Assembly: GCF_000146675.1 (NCBI RefSeq)
Contig: NZ_GL397214.1
Location: forward strand, 108,540 to 172,539
Reading direction: 5' to 3'
Length of the DNA: 64,000 nucleotides
Origin: Hoylesella marshii DSM 16973 = JCM 13450
GTDB taxonomy: Bacteria > Bacteroidota > Bacteroidia > Bacteroidales > Bacteroidaceae
This document shows positions 47,300 through 56,467 of the stretch, piece after piece. The translations under genes were made by a program, and so were the position numbers. Every line of letters begins with the position of its first letter. The first letter of the stretch is position 1. A model generated the notes under the pieces. That model saw only the letters and a program-made list of their open reading frames with translations, searched no databases and was not told the origin of the DNA.

Positions 47300-47737
47300 T
47301 TATTTCAACAGTTCTTCTATAAAGTTATCGAGGTCTTTATCTAAATTCTGCATAATGTTTCCACCTAATATAATCGTATCATCGTCTACCACATAAAGCT
47401 CCGACAAATGCTCCTTCTCATCGCTTTCCAGCACAAAACTATACGGCTTCATGATACCCATTGCGTCTATTTGGGAACGGATGGCCAAAAGCTGGCGGTG
47501 TAAAATCTCGCTGATAGCGGGATAAAAGTCCTCATCTTTGGCATCAATCCATTGCTCTATGACACATCGGGTTATCTCGTTGTCATCGTCGTCGAATGCC
47601 AACAATTCTCCGCTCTCCTGACTGACGCGCAGATGAATGTCGGTAAGCACATTGTCGTCTCCCTTATCAGGAAACTTCTGCACCACTTTTTTCATAAATC
47701 TGTCAAGCTGTTGAAGGGTCTGTTCGTTTGCTTTCAT
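47300..47737 (-). CDS. Conserved-looking hypothetical protein
   Basis: 145 residues, not recognised. Helical N-terminus (MKANEQTLQQLDRFMKKVV), then IHLRVSQESGELLAFDDDDN with an acidic turn, and a beta segment VVDDDTIILGGNIMQNLDKDLD at the end. No membrane segment, signal or catalytic motif. A single gene convergent with the GHL10 gene. It might be an adaptor or a folded beta protein; nothing more can be said. Confidence 0.75.
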   Translation of the reverse strand: MKANEQTLQQLDRFMKKVVQKFPDKGDDNVLTDIHLRVSQESGELLAFDDDDNEITRCVIEQWIDAKDEDFYPAISEILHRQLLAIRSQIDAMGIMKPYSFVLESDEKEHLSELYVVDDDTIILGGNIMQNLDKDLDNFIEELLK

Positions 47738-47824
47738 TATAGCCTATACTTTGGTTTTCAGTCTGCGGATGTGCTTTCACGCCATTTCGGAGCAAAGACT
47801 CTGTTGCGCGTTTGCTATCTGTGT

Positions 47825-47833
47825 GCAAATGTA
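47825..47833 (-). promoter_or_regulatory. -7 box for the 145-aa gene
   Basis: TACATTTGC on minus is an exact TAnnTTTGY match. The ATG lies 87 nt away. Confidence 0.5.
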
Positions 47834-47924
47834 GACAATTAAAACGACAACGCCTAAAACGAGGTTTTAATCTGTGTTAATTCCCTCTTGCTTGTACCGG
47901 TGCTCATGGTCTGTTTTCTTAAAG

Positions 47925-48012
47925 CATAGCTATTACCGTCTTATACCATAGCTTTTACGCGGTCAGAGCATAGCTTTGAAAGCGTCAGAGCATAGCTTTT
48001 GAAATTGCGCCT
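47925..48012. repeat. 22-bp tandem repeats, 4 copies
   Basis: CATAGC recurs at 47925, 47947, 47969 and 47991, an exact 22-bp period, with GCATAGCTTT as the common core. Units vary outside this core. The rest of 47738-48207 holds only the two -7 boxes. Confidence 0.9.
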
Positions 48013-48171
48013 CTATTCTGTTGGTTTTCAGTATTTTATGTCTTTCGCAATCGAACCTTTTCTGCTCTTGTATCGAAGAATGGCTGTGGATGGTTTTTCT
48101 TTCTGTTTTTACCTGCTGAAAAAAATGTGAGTTTATTGATTCCGGCTATCTGATAATTCGGGAAAATTTAG

Positions 48172-48180
48172 TAAGTTTGC
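48172..48180 (+). promoter_or_regulatory. -7 box for hflX
   Basis: TAAGTTTGC matches TAnnTTTGY exactly, 27 nt before the hflX ATG. Confidence 0.55.
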
Positions 48181-48207
48181 AATAAAATTACAACAAAGTA
48201 CAGGTAA

Positions 48208-49461
48208 ATGAAGGAATTTGTTATTTCCGAAGTCAAGGCAGAGACCGCTATTCTCGTGGGTCTGATAACGAAAGAACAAGATGAGGCCAAGACCAAGGAA
48301 TATCTCGACGAACTGCAATTCCTTGCCGATACAGCCGGAGCGGTCACTGTGAAGCGGTTTACTCAAAAGCTGGCAGCCCCCAGTCAGGTAACTTATGTGG
48401 GCAAAGGAAAACTCGAAGAGATTAAACAATACATCATAGATAGAGAAGAAGCGGAACATCCCGTCGGTATGGTCATATTCGATGACGAGCTTTCCGCCAA
48501 GCAGATGCGCAATATTGAGAAAGAGTTGAAGGTGAAGATACTCGACCGCACATCGCTCATTCTCGACATTTTCGCCATGAGAGCACAAACGGCGAATGCA
48601 AAAACGCAGGTAGAATTAGCGCAATACCGTTATATGCTACCCCGTTTACAACGCCTTTGGACGCACTTGGAACGACAAGGCGGCGGGTCAGGCTCCGGTG
48701 GAGGAAAAGGTTCTGTGGGACTTCGCGGCCCGGGAGAGACGCAGCTTGAAATGGATAGGCGTATCATTCTGCAACGGATTACCTTGCTGAAACAACGGTT
48801 GGTAGAGATAGACCGACAGAAAACCACACAGCGGAAAAACCGCGGAAGAATGATTCGTGTGGCTTTGGTGGGCTATACCAATGTGGGAAAATCTACGCTG
48901 ATGAACCTTATCAGCAAAAGCGAAGTGTTTGCAGAGAATAAACTCTTTGCCACACTCGATACCACTGTGCGCAAAGTAGTGATAGAAAACTTACCTTTTC
49001 TGCTGGCCGATACCGTGGGCTTTATCCGCAAACTGCCTACCGACTTGGTAGAGTCGTTTAAGTCTACTCTTGACGAGGTGCGTGAGGCCGACATGCTGTT
49101 GCATGTGGTAGACATATCTCATCCCGACTTCGAGGAGCAGATTCGCGTGGTGGAAAATACGCTGAAAGACCTTGGTTGCTCAGAGAAACCTTCTATCATC
49201 GTATTCAACAAGATAGATGCCTATACATGGGTAGAGAAAGAAGACGATGACCTGACACCTCCCACCAAAGAGAACATGACGCTGGAAGAACTGAAAAAGA
49301 CATGGATGGCACGCTTACAGGAGAATTGTCTCTTTATATCGGCCAAAGAAAAGACGAATGTGGAGGAGTTTAAAACCACACTCTATGCTAAAGTAAAAGA
49401 ACTTCATGTGCAAAAATACCCGTACAACGATTTCCTCTACAGTATGGAAGAAGAGGCGTGA
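48208..49461 (+). CDS. hflX: GTPase HflX
   Basis: 417 residues. A ribosome-associated GTPase that splits stalled 70S ribosomes. The N-terminal HflX domain has YVGKGKLEEIKQYI and VIFDDELSAKQMRNIE, the Gly-rich linker GGGSGSGGGKGSVGLRGPGE follows, then the G domain with G1 GYTNVGKST (about residue 220), DTVGFIRKLP (G3) and FNKIDAY (G4). Upstream is its own -7 box. The next gene's GTG overlaps the stop, but an ATG 33 nt later is the better start. Confidence 0.96.
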   Translation: MKEFVISEVKAETAILVGLITKEQDEAKTKEYLDELQFLADTAGAVTVKRFTQKLAAPSQVTYVGKGKLEEIKQYIIDREEAEHPVGMVIFDDELSAKQMRNIEKELKVKILDRTSLILDIFAMRAQTANAKTQVELAQYRYMLPRLQRLWTHLERQGGGSGSGGGKGSVGLRGPGETQLEMDRRIILQRITLLKQRLVEIDRQKTTQRKNRGRMIRVALVGYTNVGKSTLMNLISKSEVFAENKLFATLDTTVRKVVIENLPFLLADTVGFIRKLPTDLVESFKSTLDEVREADMLLHVVDISHPDFEEQIRVVENTLKDLGCSEKPSIIVFNKIDAYTWVEKEDDDLTPPTKENMTLEELKKTWMARLQENCLFISAKEKTNVEEFKTTLYAKVKELHVQKYPYNDFLYSMEEEA

Positions 49462-49493
49462 AGCAGACCTATCAACCCCCGAGCAAGACCGGA

Positions 49494-51314
49494 ATGGATA
49501 AATACAGAGCACTGACAGAAAAGGAAATACAAACCTTGGAGCACAATGGATGTACGGCCGAGGACTGGACTTCCGTATCTGTAGATACGGATTTCGCGGC
49601 TGCTTATGTGAAAAATACGACCTTTTACGGTGACGTGAATTTGGGTGTATTTGAGAAAAACATAGAGGCGGGCGAAGGAATTGTTGTGCATTCAGGCCTG
49701 CGAAACGTGGTATTGAGAGATGTGACCATAGGAGATAATTGCCTGATAGAGAATGTTTCCAATTACATATCCCTATACGACATCGGCGAAGAATGCTATA
49801 TCTCGGGCGTAGGAAAGATTGCCAGCACCGGCGGTGCTACGTTCGGGCAAGGAGAGACGATTGCTGTCTTGAATGAAGCGGGTAGGGGAAACGTGAAACT
49901 CTTTGAGGGGCTGACGAGTCAGTTGGCAGCTTTCATGGTGCGTCATCATGCTGATAGAGAACTTATCGCCGCTCTCTTCGCCCTGATAGAACGTCGTATT
50001 GCAGCGAGAAAGACTGAACGAGGCGTTATTGGTTATCGGGTAAAGATTGTCAATACCAAAGAAATTGTAGATACGAACATTAGCGACGATTGCGAAATCA
50101 ATGGAGCATCGTGTCTTGGAAACTGCACTTTGGAAGGCACGCAAGAGACCGGTATCTATGTGGGACACGACGTTATCTGTGAAAATACGATTGTAACAGC
50201 CGGAGCAGCGTTACTCGATGGCGCAAAGATAAAAAACTGTTTCGTAGGCGAAGCCTGCCACATCGGCAGCGGTTTTACGGCTACCGACAGCGTGTTTTTT
50301 GCCAATTCCCACATGGACAACGGAGAGGCCTGTGCTTCGTTCTGCGGTCCTTTTACCGTAAGTCACCACAAAAGTACCCTTCTTATCGGAGGAATGTTTT
50401 CATTTTATAATGCCGGTTCAGGCACAAACTACAGCAACCATGCCTACAAATTAGGACCTGTCCACTACGGAACGCTTGCCCGCGGTAGCAAGACGGCAAG
50501 TGGGGCGCACCTGCTGATGCCCGCTTCTATCGGGGCTTTCTCCATGTGTATGGGAAAGATACCTTGTCATCCCGATACACGCAAACTGCCGTTTTCCTAT
50601 CTGTTAGCTTCCGGCGATGAGGTATATCTTGTGCCCGGACGCAATCTCACCACAGTGGGCACCTATCGTGATGTGGGCAAATGGCAGAAAAGAGACGTGC
50701 GTCCTCGTGGCGAAAGGAAAAGTTTGGTACATTTCGATTGGCTCAATCCCGTAACGGTAGGCGCGTGCATAGAAGGCAAAAGATTGCTGGAAAAGATGCT
50801 CTGTGAACAAGGTGTTGTGACCGATGCTTACCGATATGAGGGCTGTCTCATCACACCTCGCGCTTTGCAGCAAGGTATTGTTAGCTACGACATGGCCATT
50901 CGGCTGTTTATTGGCATGCAGCTATCGTCACGTACTACCGTATCGCCTGTAGAAACAACAGGAGCTGACACTTGGATAGACCTCTCCGGACTACTCATGC
51001 CGGAGGTAGAAGAACGCCGATTGGCAGAGGAAATAAGGCAGGGAATTGTTACTGATGTGGAGGAACTTGCCGATAGATTTCTCGACAGCTATCATCGGTA
51101 TGAAGACTATCTGTGGGCGTATGCTTACGAATTGATGAAAGAATACTATCAACTCGATGCACTCGCCGGTGAAGACCTTGACCGCATACGGCAAGACTGT
51201 CGTCAGGCACACGACGAATGGTTAGCACTCATCCGTCGCGATGCCGAGAAAGAGTTTGCATTAGGTGACGTGGAAGAAGAGACCCGCTCGCGTTTCCTTG
51301 CATCATTACATTGA
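49494..51314 (+). CDS. DUF4954 family protein with left-handed beta helix
   Basis: 606 residues from MDKYRALTEKEIQTLEHNG. The N-terminal and middle regions (about residues 40-330) show hexapeptide-like repeats (for example VTIGDNCLIENVSNYI, CEINGASCLGNC, ACHIGSGFTATDSVF), typical of left-handed parallel beta-helix acyl- and nucleotidyl-transferases. A long C-terminal helical domain follows. It matches the Bacteroidetes DUF4954 family in outline. Substrate unknown; a sugar-nucleotide or acyl transfer role is only suggested by the fold. It is tightly after hflX (32 nt). Confidence 0.85.
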   Translation: MDKYRALTEKEIQTLEHNGCTAEDWTSVSVDTDFAAAYVKNTTFYGDVNLGVFEKNIEAGEGIVVHSGLRNVVLRDVTIGDNCLIENVSNYISLYDIGEECYISGVGKIASTGGATFGQGETIAVLNEAGRGNVKLFEGLTSQLAAFMVRHHADRELIAALFALIERRIAARKTERGVIGYRVKIVNTKEIVDTNISDDCEINGASCLGNCTLEGTQETGIYVGHDVICENTIVTAGAALLDGAKIKNCFVGEACHIGSGFTATDSVFFANSHMDNGEACASFCGPFTVSHHKSTLLIGGMFSFYNAGSGTNYSNHAYKLGPVHYGTLARGSKTASGAHLLMPASIGAFSMCMGKIPCHPDTRKLPFSYLLASGDEVYLVPGRNLTTVGTYRDVGKWQKRDVRPRGERKSLVHFDWLNPVTVGACIEGKRLLEKMLCEQGVVTDAYRYEGCLITPRALQQGIVSYDMAIRLFIGMQLSSRTTVSPVETTGADTWIDLSGLLMPEVEERRLAEEIRQGIVTDVEELADRFLDSYHRYEDYLWAYAYELMKEYYQLDALAGEDLDRIRQDCRQAHDEWLALIRRDAEKEFALGDVEEETRSRFLASLH

Positions 51315-51351
51315 AAACCTATTCAACTAACAATCAAAATACGAACAAATC

Positions 51352-54255
51352 ATGAAAATCAAATTGCTGATGATGTCGTTCTTAGCCGCAATAAGCATTC
51401 AGATGCAGGCCAAGGACTACAAGTACGAGATGGTGGCGGGCGACCCCCTGCATACACGTATCTACACCTTGCCTAACGGGTTGAAGGTGTATCTCTCGGT
51501 GAACACAGAGAAGCCGCGTATTCATACCTACATTGCCGTGAAGACAGGAAGCCGCAACGACCCCGCAGAGACGACGGGTTTGGCGCATTATTTAGAGCAT
51601 CTGATGTTTAAAGGCACACAGAGCTTCGGTACGTCTGATTACTTGAAAGAACGTCCATTGCTCGATGAGATAGAGAAAAGGTATGAAACCTACCGTCTGA
51701 TTACAGATCCTGCGAAGAGAAAACAGGCTTACCATGGCATAGACAGTGTGTCGCAGCTTGCTGCACAGTATAATATTCCCAACGAATACGACAAACTGAT
51801 GGCTTCTATCGGCAGCGAAAAAACCAATGCCTACACATCTAATGATGTGACATGCTATACGGAAGACATCCCCGCCAATGAGGTGGACACATGGGCGAAG
51901 ATACAGAGCGACCGTTTTAAAAACATGGTCATACGTGGATTTCATACAGAGTTGGAGGCCGTTTACGAAGAGTATAATATAGGATTGGCCAGCGACGGTC
52001 GTAAGATATGGAATGCCCTATCGGCTAAGCTCTGCCCCAACCACCCCTACGGCACACAGACCACTATCGGCACACAGGAGCATTTGAAGAATCCGTCGAT
52101 AGTGAATATCAAGAATTATTTCAAGAAATACTATGTGCCCAACAACGTGGCCATCTGTATGGCGGGAGATTTCGACCCCGACAAGGTGATGGCTATCATT
52201 GACAAATACTTCGGGTCGTGGCAAGGCTACGGAGAGGTGAAAGCTCCGCAGTATGCTCCTCTGCCGGAAATGACGGCTCCTGTGGATACCACCGTTATGG
52301 GATTGGAGGAAGAAAGTTTAGTGATGGGATGGCGTTTCAAAGGGGCATCCGATTTGCAAACCGATACCCTCGATGTGATAGCCGAGATATTGAGCAACGG
52401 AAAAGCCGGCCTCTTCGACTTAGACCTCATCCGTAAAGCCGAGGTTCAGGATGCCGGTGCCTATTGCTACACCCTGAAAGACTATTCTTCGTTCCTTCTT
52501 CAAGCAACCCCCAAAGAGGGACAGAGCCTCGAAGAAGTGTGTACGTTGCTGCTCGGAGAGATGGATAAACTCAAAAAAGGAGACTTCTCCGATGACTTGC
52601 TGCCCTCGGTCATCAATAATGTGAAGCTCCTTTACAACCAATCTATGGATAATAATCAGTGGAGAGCCAGCCGCTTCGTAGACGCGTTTATCAATGACAA
52701 GAAGTGGGACGGCATGGTGGAAACCCTCCATCGTATGGAGAAAATGACGAAACAGCAAATCATCGACTTCGCCAACCAACACTTTAAAGATAATTATGCC
52801 ATCGTCTATAAACGGCAGGGCACAGATACTACGCTCAAGAAGATTGATAAGCCGGCCATCACTGCCATTCCTTCCAACCGCGACAAGCAAAGTGCGTTTC
52901 TGAAAGAAGTGCTTGAAACCAAGGCCGAACCCATACAGCCTAAGTTTGTGAACTACCAGACAGACCTCTCGAAGTTTACCCTTAAAAATGGTACTCCTGT
53001 GCTTTATAAGCAGAATACGGAGAATGGGCTCTTCCATCTCACATTCCAATACAACTTCGGTACAGAAGACCAAAAGGCATTGAGTTTGGCACCCGCATAT
53101 TTGGAGTTTATCGGCACGGACAAATACTCTGTGGAGCAAATACAGCGCATGTTCTATCGGTTGGCTTGTCACTACAGTATCTCGGTCGGTTCTTACAATA
53201 CCTCCATTGAATTGGAAGGCCTTAGTGAGAACATGATACCGGCTCTTGCACTGTTGGACAATCTGTTTAACCATGCAAAACCCGACCAAGAGGCCTATAA
53301 CAAGGTGGTAGACCTGTTGCTGAAAGGCCGCAAGGATGAGAAGACCAATCAGGATGCTAATTTCAAAGCCTTATTACGCTACGGTATGTACGGTTCCTAC
53401 AATTCTGTAAGAAACGTGCTTAGTGAGAACGAACTGCGTGCCATGAAACCGCAGGCATTGCTTGATATGGTGAAAACGTTGAGTACCTATAAGCATACCG
53501 TATTATATTACGGTCCCGCAACAGAGAAAGAACTCGCTGCGGCCATAGCTAAGAATCGTACTACGGTGAAGAAACCAATGGATGTACCGCAAGGACATGA
53601 ATATAAATTGCAGACTACTCCGCAAACCGAGGTCATCCTCGCGCCTTATGAGGCTAAGAATATACATATGACGATGTATCACAATGACGGCCGAGTATGG
53701 AATCCCGATCGTCAGGCCGTTGTCTCTTTATTCAATTCCTACTTTGGAGGCAGCATGAATGCTCTCGTCTTCCAAGAGTTGAGAGAGTCGCGTGGATTGG
53801 CTTATTCCGCCGATGCATACTATGCGACACCATGGCGCAAGCAGGAACCAACCTACTGGCGTACCAACGTCATCTCACAGAATGACAAGATGCCCGACTG
53901 TATTAAGGTATTCAACAACCTGCTCGATACCATTCCTCAGAGTGGTAAAGCCTTTGAATTGGCTAAACAGAGTCTCACAAAGCAGATTGCTACGTCGCGC
54001 ACTACCAAGTATGCCATCCTCTCATCCTATTATTGGAACCAACTCAGGGGCATTGACTATGACCTCAACGAGCGCATCTATCGTGACCTCCCCAAGATTA
54101 CCTTGCAGGATTTGGTGAACTTCGAGGCCGAGACCATGGCCAAGAAGCCGATACGATACATCATTTTGGGCGACGAGAAGAACCTCGATATACCCGCTTT
54201 GGAGAAGCTCGGAACCATTCACCGATTATCTACCGACGAGATTTTCGGATACTGA
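51352..54255 (+). CDS. Secreted M16 (insulinase-type) metallopeptidase
   Basis: 967 residues, the long two-domain pitrilysin type. A signal peptide (MKIKLLMMSFLAAISIQMQA) is followed by the zinc site HYLEH (His79, Glu82, His83) in GLAHYLEHLMFKGT, with the distal Glu in the ELEAVYEEY segment about 120 residues on. The C-terminal half is an inactive M16 repeat. Probably periplasmic or surface-exposed, degrading peptides imported by the outer membrane. It follows the DUF4954 gene by 37 nt. Confidence 0.93.
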   Translation: MKIKLLMMSFLAAISIQMQAKDYKYEMVAGDPLHTRIYTLPNGLKVYLSVNTEKPRIHTYIAVKTGSRNDPAETTGLAHYLEHLMFKGTQSFGTSDYLKERPLLDEIEKRYETYRLITDPAKRKQAYHGIDSVSQLAAQYNIPNEYDKLMASIGSEKTNAYTSNDVTCYTEDIPANEVDTWAKIQSDRFKNMVIRGFHTELEAVYEEYNIGLASDGRKIWNALSAKLCPNHPYGTQTTIGTQEHLKNPSIVNIKNYFKKYYVPNNVAICMAGDFDPDKVMAIIDKYFGSWQGYGEVKAPQYAPLPEMTAPVDTTVMGLEEESLVMGWRFKGASDLQTDTLDVIAEILSNGKAGLFDLDLIRKAEVQDAGAYCYTLKDYSSFLLQATPKEGQSLEEVCTLLLGEMDKLKKGDFSDDLLPSVINNVKLLYNQSMDNNQWRASRFVDAFINDKKWDGMVETLHRMEKMTKQQIIDFANQHFKDNYAIVYKRQGTDTTLKKIDKPAITAIPSNRDKQSAFLKEVLETKAEPIQPKFVNYQTDLSKFTLKNGTPVLYKQNTENGLFHLTFQYNFGTEDQKALSLAPAYLEFIGTDKYSVEQIQRMFYRLACHYSISVGSYNTSIELEGLSENMIPALALLDNLFNHAKPDQEAYNKVVDLLLKGRKDEKTNQDANFKALLRYGMYGSYNSVRNVLSENELRAMKPQALLDMVKTLSTYKHTVLYYGPATEKELAAAIAKNRTTVKKPMDVPQGHEYKLQTTPQTEVILAPYEAKNIHMTMYHNDGRVWNPDRQAVVSLFNSYFGGSMNALVFQELRESRGLAYSADAYYATPWRKQEPTYWRTNVISQNDKMPDCIKVFNNLLDTIPQSGKAFELAKQSLTKQIATSRTTKYAILSSYYWNQLRGIDYDLNERIYRDLPKITLQDLVNFEAETMAKKPIRYIILGDEKNLDIPALEKLGTIHRLSTDEIFGY

Positions 54256-54372
54256 TTAACGTGCAACAGACGGGTATGCGGAGCCCTTCTCCCGCATCCT
54301 GTCTGTTCCTCTTCCGACTATTCTTCCTTCAGCTATTAAAAGACCACATTCAAATATTTAAATACAAACATT

Positions 54373-56022
54373 ATGGCAACAACACCAGCATTCAAGTATG
54401 CGCCCATGTTCCAGATAGGAAAGGACGATACAGAGTATTATCTGCTGACGAAAGACGGTGTCTCCGTGAGCGAATTTGAAGGTAAACAGATTCTTAAAGT
54501 GTCGTCTGAAGCATTGACCAAACTTGCCAACACGGCTTTCCGCGACGTTAATTTCCTTTTACGTAGGGCACACAACGAACAAGTGGCTAAGATTCTCCAT
54601 GACCCCGAAGCCAGTGATAACGACAAGTATGTGGCACTTACTTTCCTGCGCAACGCCGAAGTAGCTGCCAAGGGCAAACTCCCTTTCTGCCAAGATACCG
54701 GCACAGCCATCATCCATGGTGAGAAAGGGCAACACGTCTGGACAGACATCTGCGATGAAGAAGCACTTTCGCTCGGTGTCTATAAGACTTACACCGAAGA
54801 AAACCTGCGTTATTCTCAGAATGCACCCCTCAACATGTATGACGAGGTGAACACCCGATGCAATCTTCCCGCACAGATAGATATCGAAGCTACAGAAGGC
54901 GACGAATATCGTTTCCTCTGCGTAGTCAAGGGCGGTGGTTCGGCCAACAAGACCTATTTCTATCAGCAGACGAAAGCTTTGTTGCAGAATCCCGGCACCC
55001 TTGTGCCTTTCCTCATCGACAAGATGAAAACCCTCGGCACTGCCGCCTGTCCGCCTTATCATATCGCATTCGTTATCGGAGGCACAAGTGCGGAGAAAAA
55101 CCTCCTTACCGTGAAGCTCGCTTCGACGCACTATTACGATAATCTCCCTACCACCGGCGACGAAACAGGACGAGCTTTCCGCGACGTGGAATTAGAGAAG
55201 CTGTTGCTCGAAGAAGCCTATAAGATAGGTTTGGGTGCACAGTTTGGCGGTAAATACTTTGCCCACGACATCCGCGTCATCCGTCTGCCACGCCATGGCG
55301 CTTCTTGTCCGGTCGGACTTGGTGTAAGCTGTTCGGCCGACCGCAACATCAAGGCAAAGATTAATCGCGATGGTATCTGGATAGAGAAGCTCGACGACAA
55401 TCCGGGCGAACTCATCCCGGAAGCACTGCGTAACGCTGGCGAGGGTAACGCCGTGAGGATAGATCTCGACCAACCCATGCAGCAAGTGCTCAAAGAACTC
55501 ACCAAATATCCCGTTTCAACCCGCGTCAGTCTCAATGGTACTATCATCGTAGCACGCGATATTGCTCATGCTAAGCTCAAAGCACGGCTTGACGAAACGG
55601 GCGAACTGCCACAATATATCAAAGACCACCCTGTGCTTTATGCCGGTCCGGCCAAGACACCTGAGGGATTGCCTTGCGGTTCGATGGGGCCGACTACAGC
55701 CAACCGAATGGACCCCTACGTAGATGAGTTCCAAGACCATGGCGGCTCCATGATTATGATTGCTAAGGGTAATCGCACGCAGGTGGTGACCGATGCCTGC
55801 AAGAAACATGGCGGCTTCTACCTCGGTAGTATCGGTGGTCCCGCTGCCATCCTCTCCATGAACTCTATCAAGAGTATTGAGTGTGTAGAGTTCCCAGAGA
55901 TTGGTATGGAAGCCGTGTGGAAGATTCGCGTTGAAGATTTCCCCGCCTTTATCCTCGTTGATGACAAGGGCAACGACTTCTTCCAGCAGCTTCCCACAAG
56001 CTCCACGACTTGTGGTAAATAG
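54373..56022 (+). CDS. fumA: Class I fumarate hydratase
   Basis: 549 residues. Converts fumarate and malate with an oxygen-sensitive 4Fe-4S cluster. [19 protein letters not shown] (near residue 105) carries one cluster Cys. [49 protein letters not shown] and [17 protein letters not shown] are class I motifs. Class I enzymes are typical of anaerobes such as this. A clear terminator follows. Confidence 0.95.
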   Translation: MATTPAFKYAPMFQIGKDDTEYYLLTKDGVSVSEFEGKQILKVSSEALTKLANTAFRDVNFLLRRAHNEQVAKILHDPEASDNDKYVALTFLRNAEVAAKGKLPFCQDTGTAIIHGEKGQHVWTDICDEEALSLGVYKTYTEENLRYSQNAPLNMYDEVNTRCNLPAQIDIEATEGDEYRFLCVVKGGGSANKTYFYQQTKALLQNPGTLVPFLIDKMKTLGTAACPPYHIAFVIGGTSAEKNLLTVKLASTHYYDNLPTTGDETGRAFRDVELEKLLLEEAYKIGLGAQFGGKYFAHDIRVIRLPRHGASCPVGLGVSCSADRNIKAKINRDGIWIEKLDDNPGELIPEALRNAGEGNAVRIDLDQPMQQVLKELTKYPVSTRVSLNGTIIVARDIAHAKLKARLDETGELPQYIKDHPVLYAGPAKTPEGLPCGSMGPTTANRMDPYVDEFQDHGGSMIMIAKGNRTQVVTDACKKHGGFYLGSIGGPAAILSMNSIKSIECVEFPEIGMEAVWKIRVEDFPAFILVDDKGNDFFQQLPTSSTTCGK

Positions 56023-56026
56023 CAGT

Positions 56027-56071
56027 AAACGGTTGTCGCATGTATTTCCTGTACATCGACAACCGTTTTCC
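56027..56071 (+). terminator. Terminator of the fumarase gene
   Basis: AAACGGTTGTCG and CGACAACCGTTTT form a 12-bp stem with an 18-nt loop and a TTTTCC tail, just after the fumarase stop. Confidence 0.85.
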
Positions 56072-56079
56072 TTAACTTA

Positions 56080-56163
56080 TACGCGAGTTCGGGATAAGAG
56101 ATTCTTATCTAATAGCCCTCGTTGGGGCTTACAGGTTGGATAACCTTATCCCGAATTCACGTA
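56080..56163. repeat. 84-bp element with inverted ends, copy 2
   Basis: Left end TACGCGAGTTCGGGATAAG, right end CTTATCCCGAATTCACGTA. Internal dyad GATAAG/CTTATC, a centre GCCCTCGTTGGGGC, and GGATAACC are in the same order as in the copy at 14832-14914. It directly follows the fumarase terminator. Confidence 0.85.
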
Positions 56164-56467
56164 TGTTTTGGGTTTATTTTTTCAGAACCGGCATCCCGTT
56201 GCTTGTCGTTTTCTTTTCTCGAATGCTTGCAGTTGAACTACGAACGCTAAATTTTTTATTTTATCATTTGCATAGGCTATGCAAGCACTAAAATTTTTGT
56301 TTTGACCTTGATTGTGTAAAACGGAGGTTAAAAATATTCTATCATCGTTTATCTTCTTCTTTATTTTATTATTATCTTTACAGCCGTGTTTCATGATAGT
56401 TGTTTGCATACGGCAATTGTGACTGCATACTTTTTTAATATTTTAATCCTTTAATAAATCAACATTT
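56164..56467. other. AT-rich region before the LRR gene
   Basis: About 300 bp, AT-rich. A 75-codon frame on the minus strand shows no family features. No clear -7 box near the LRR start was found, although TTATCATTTGC (about 56260-56270) is a weak match. Nothing else seen. Confidence 0.4.
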
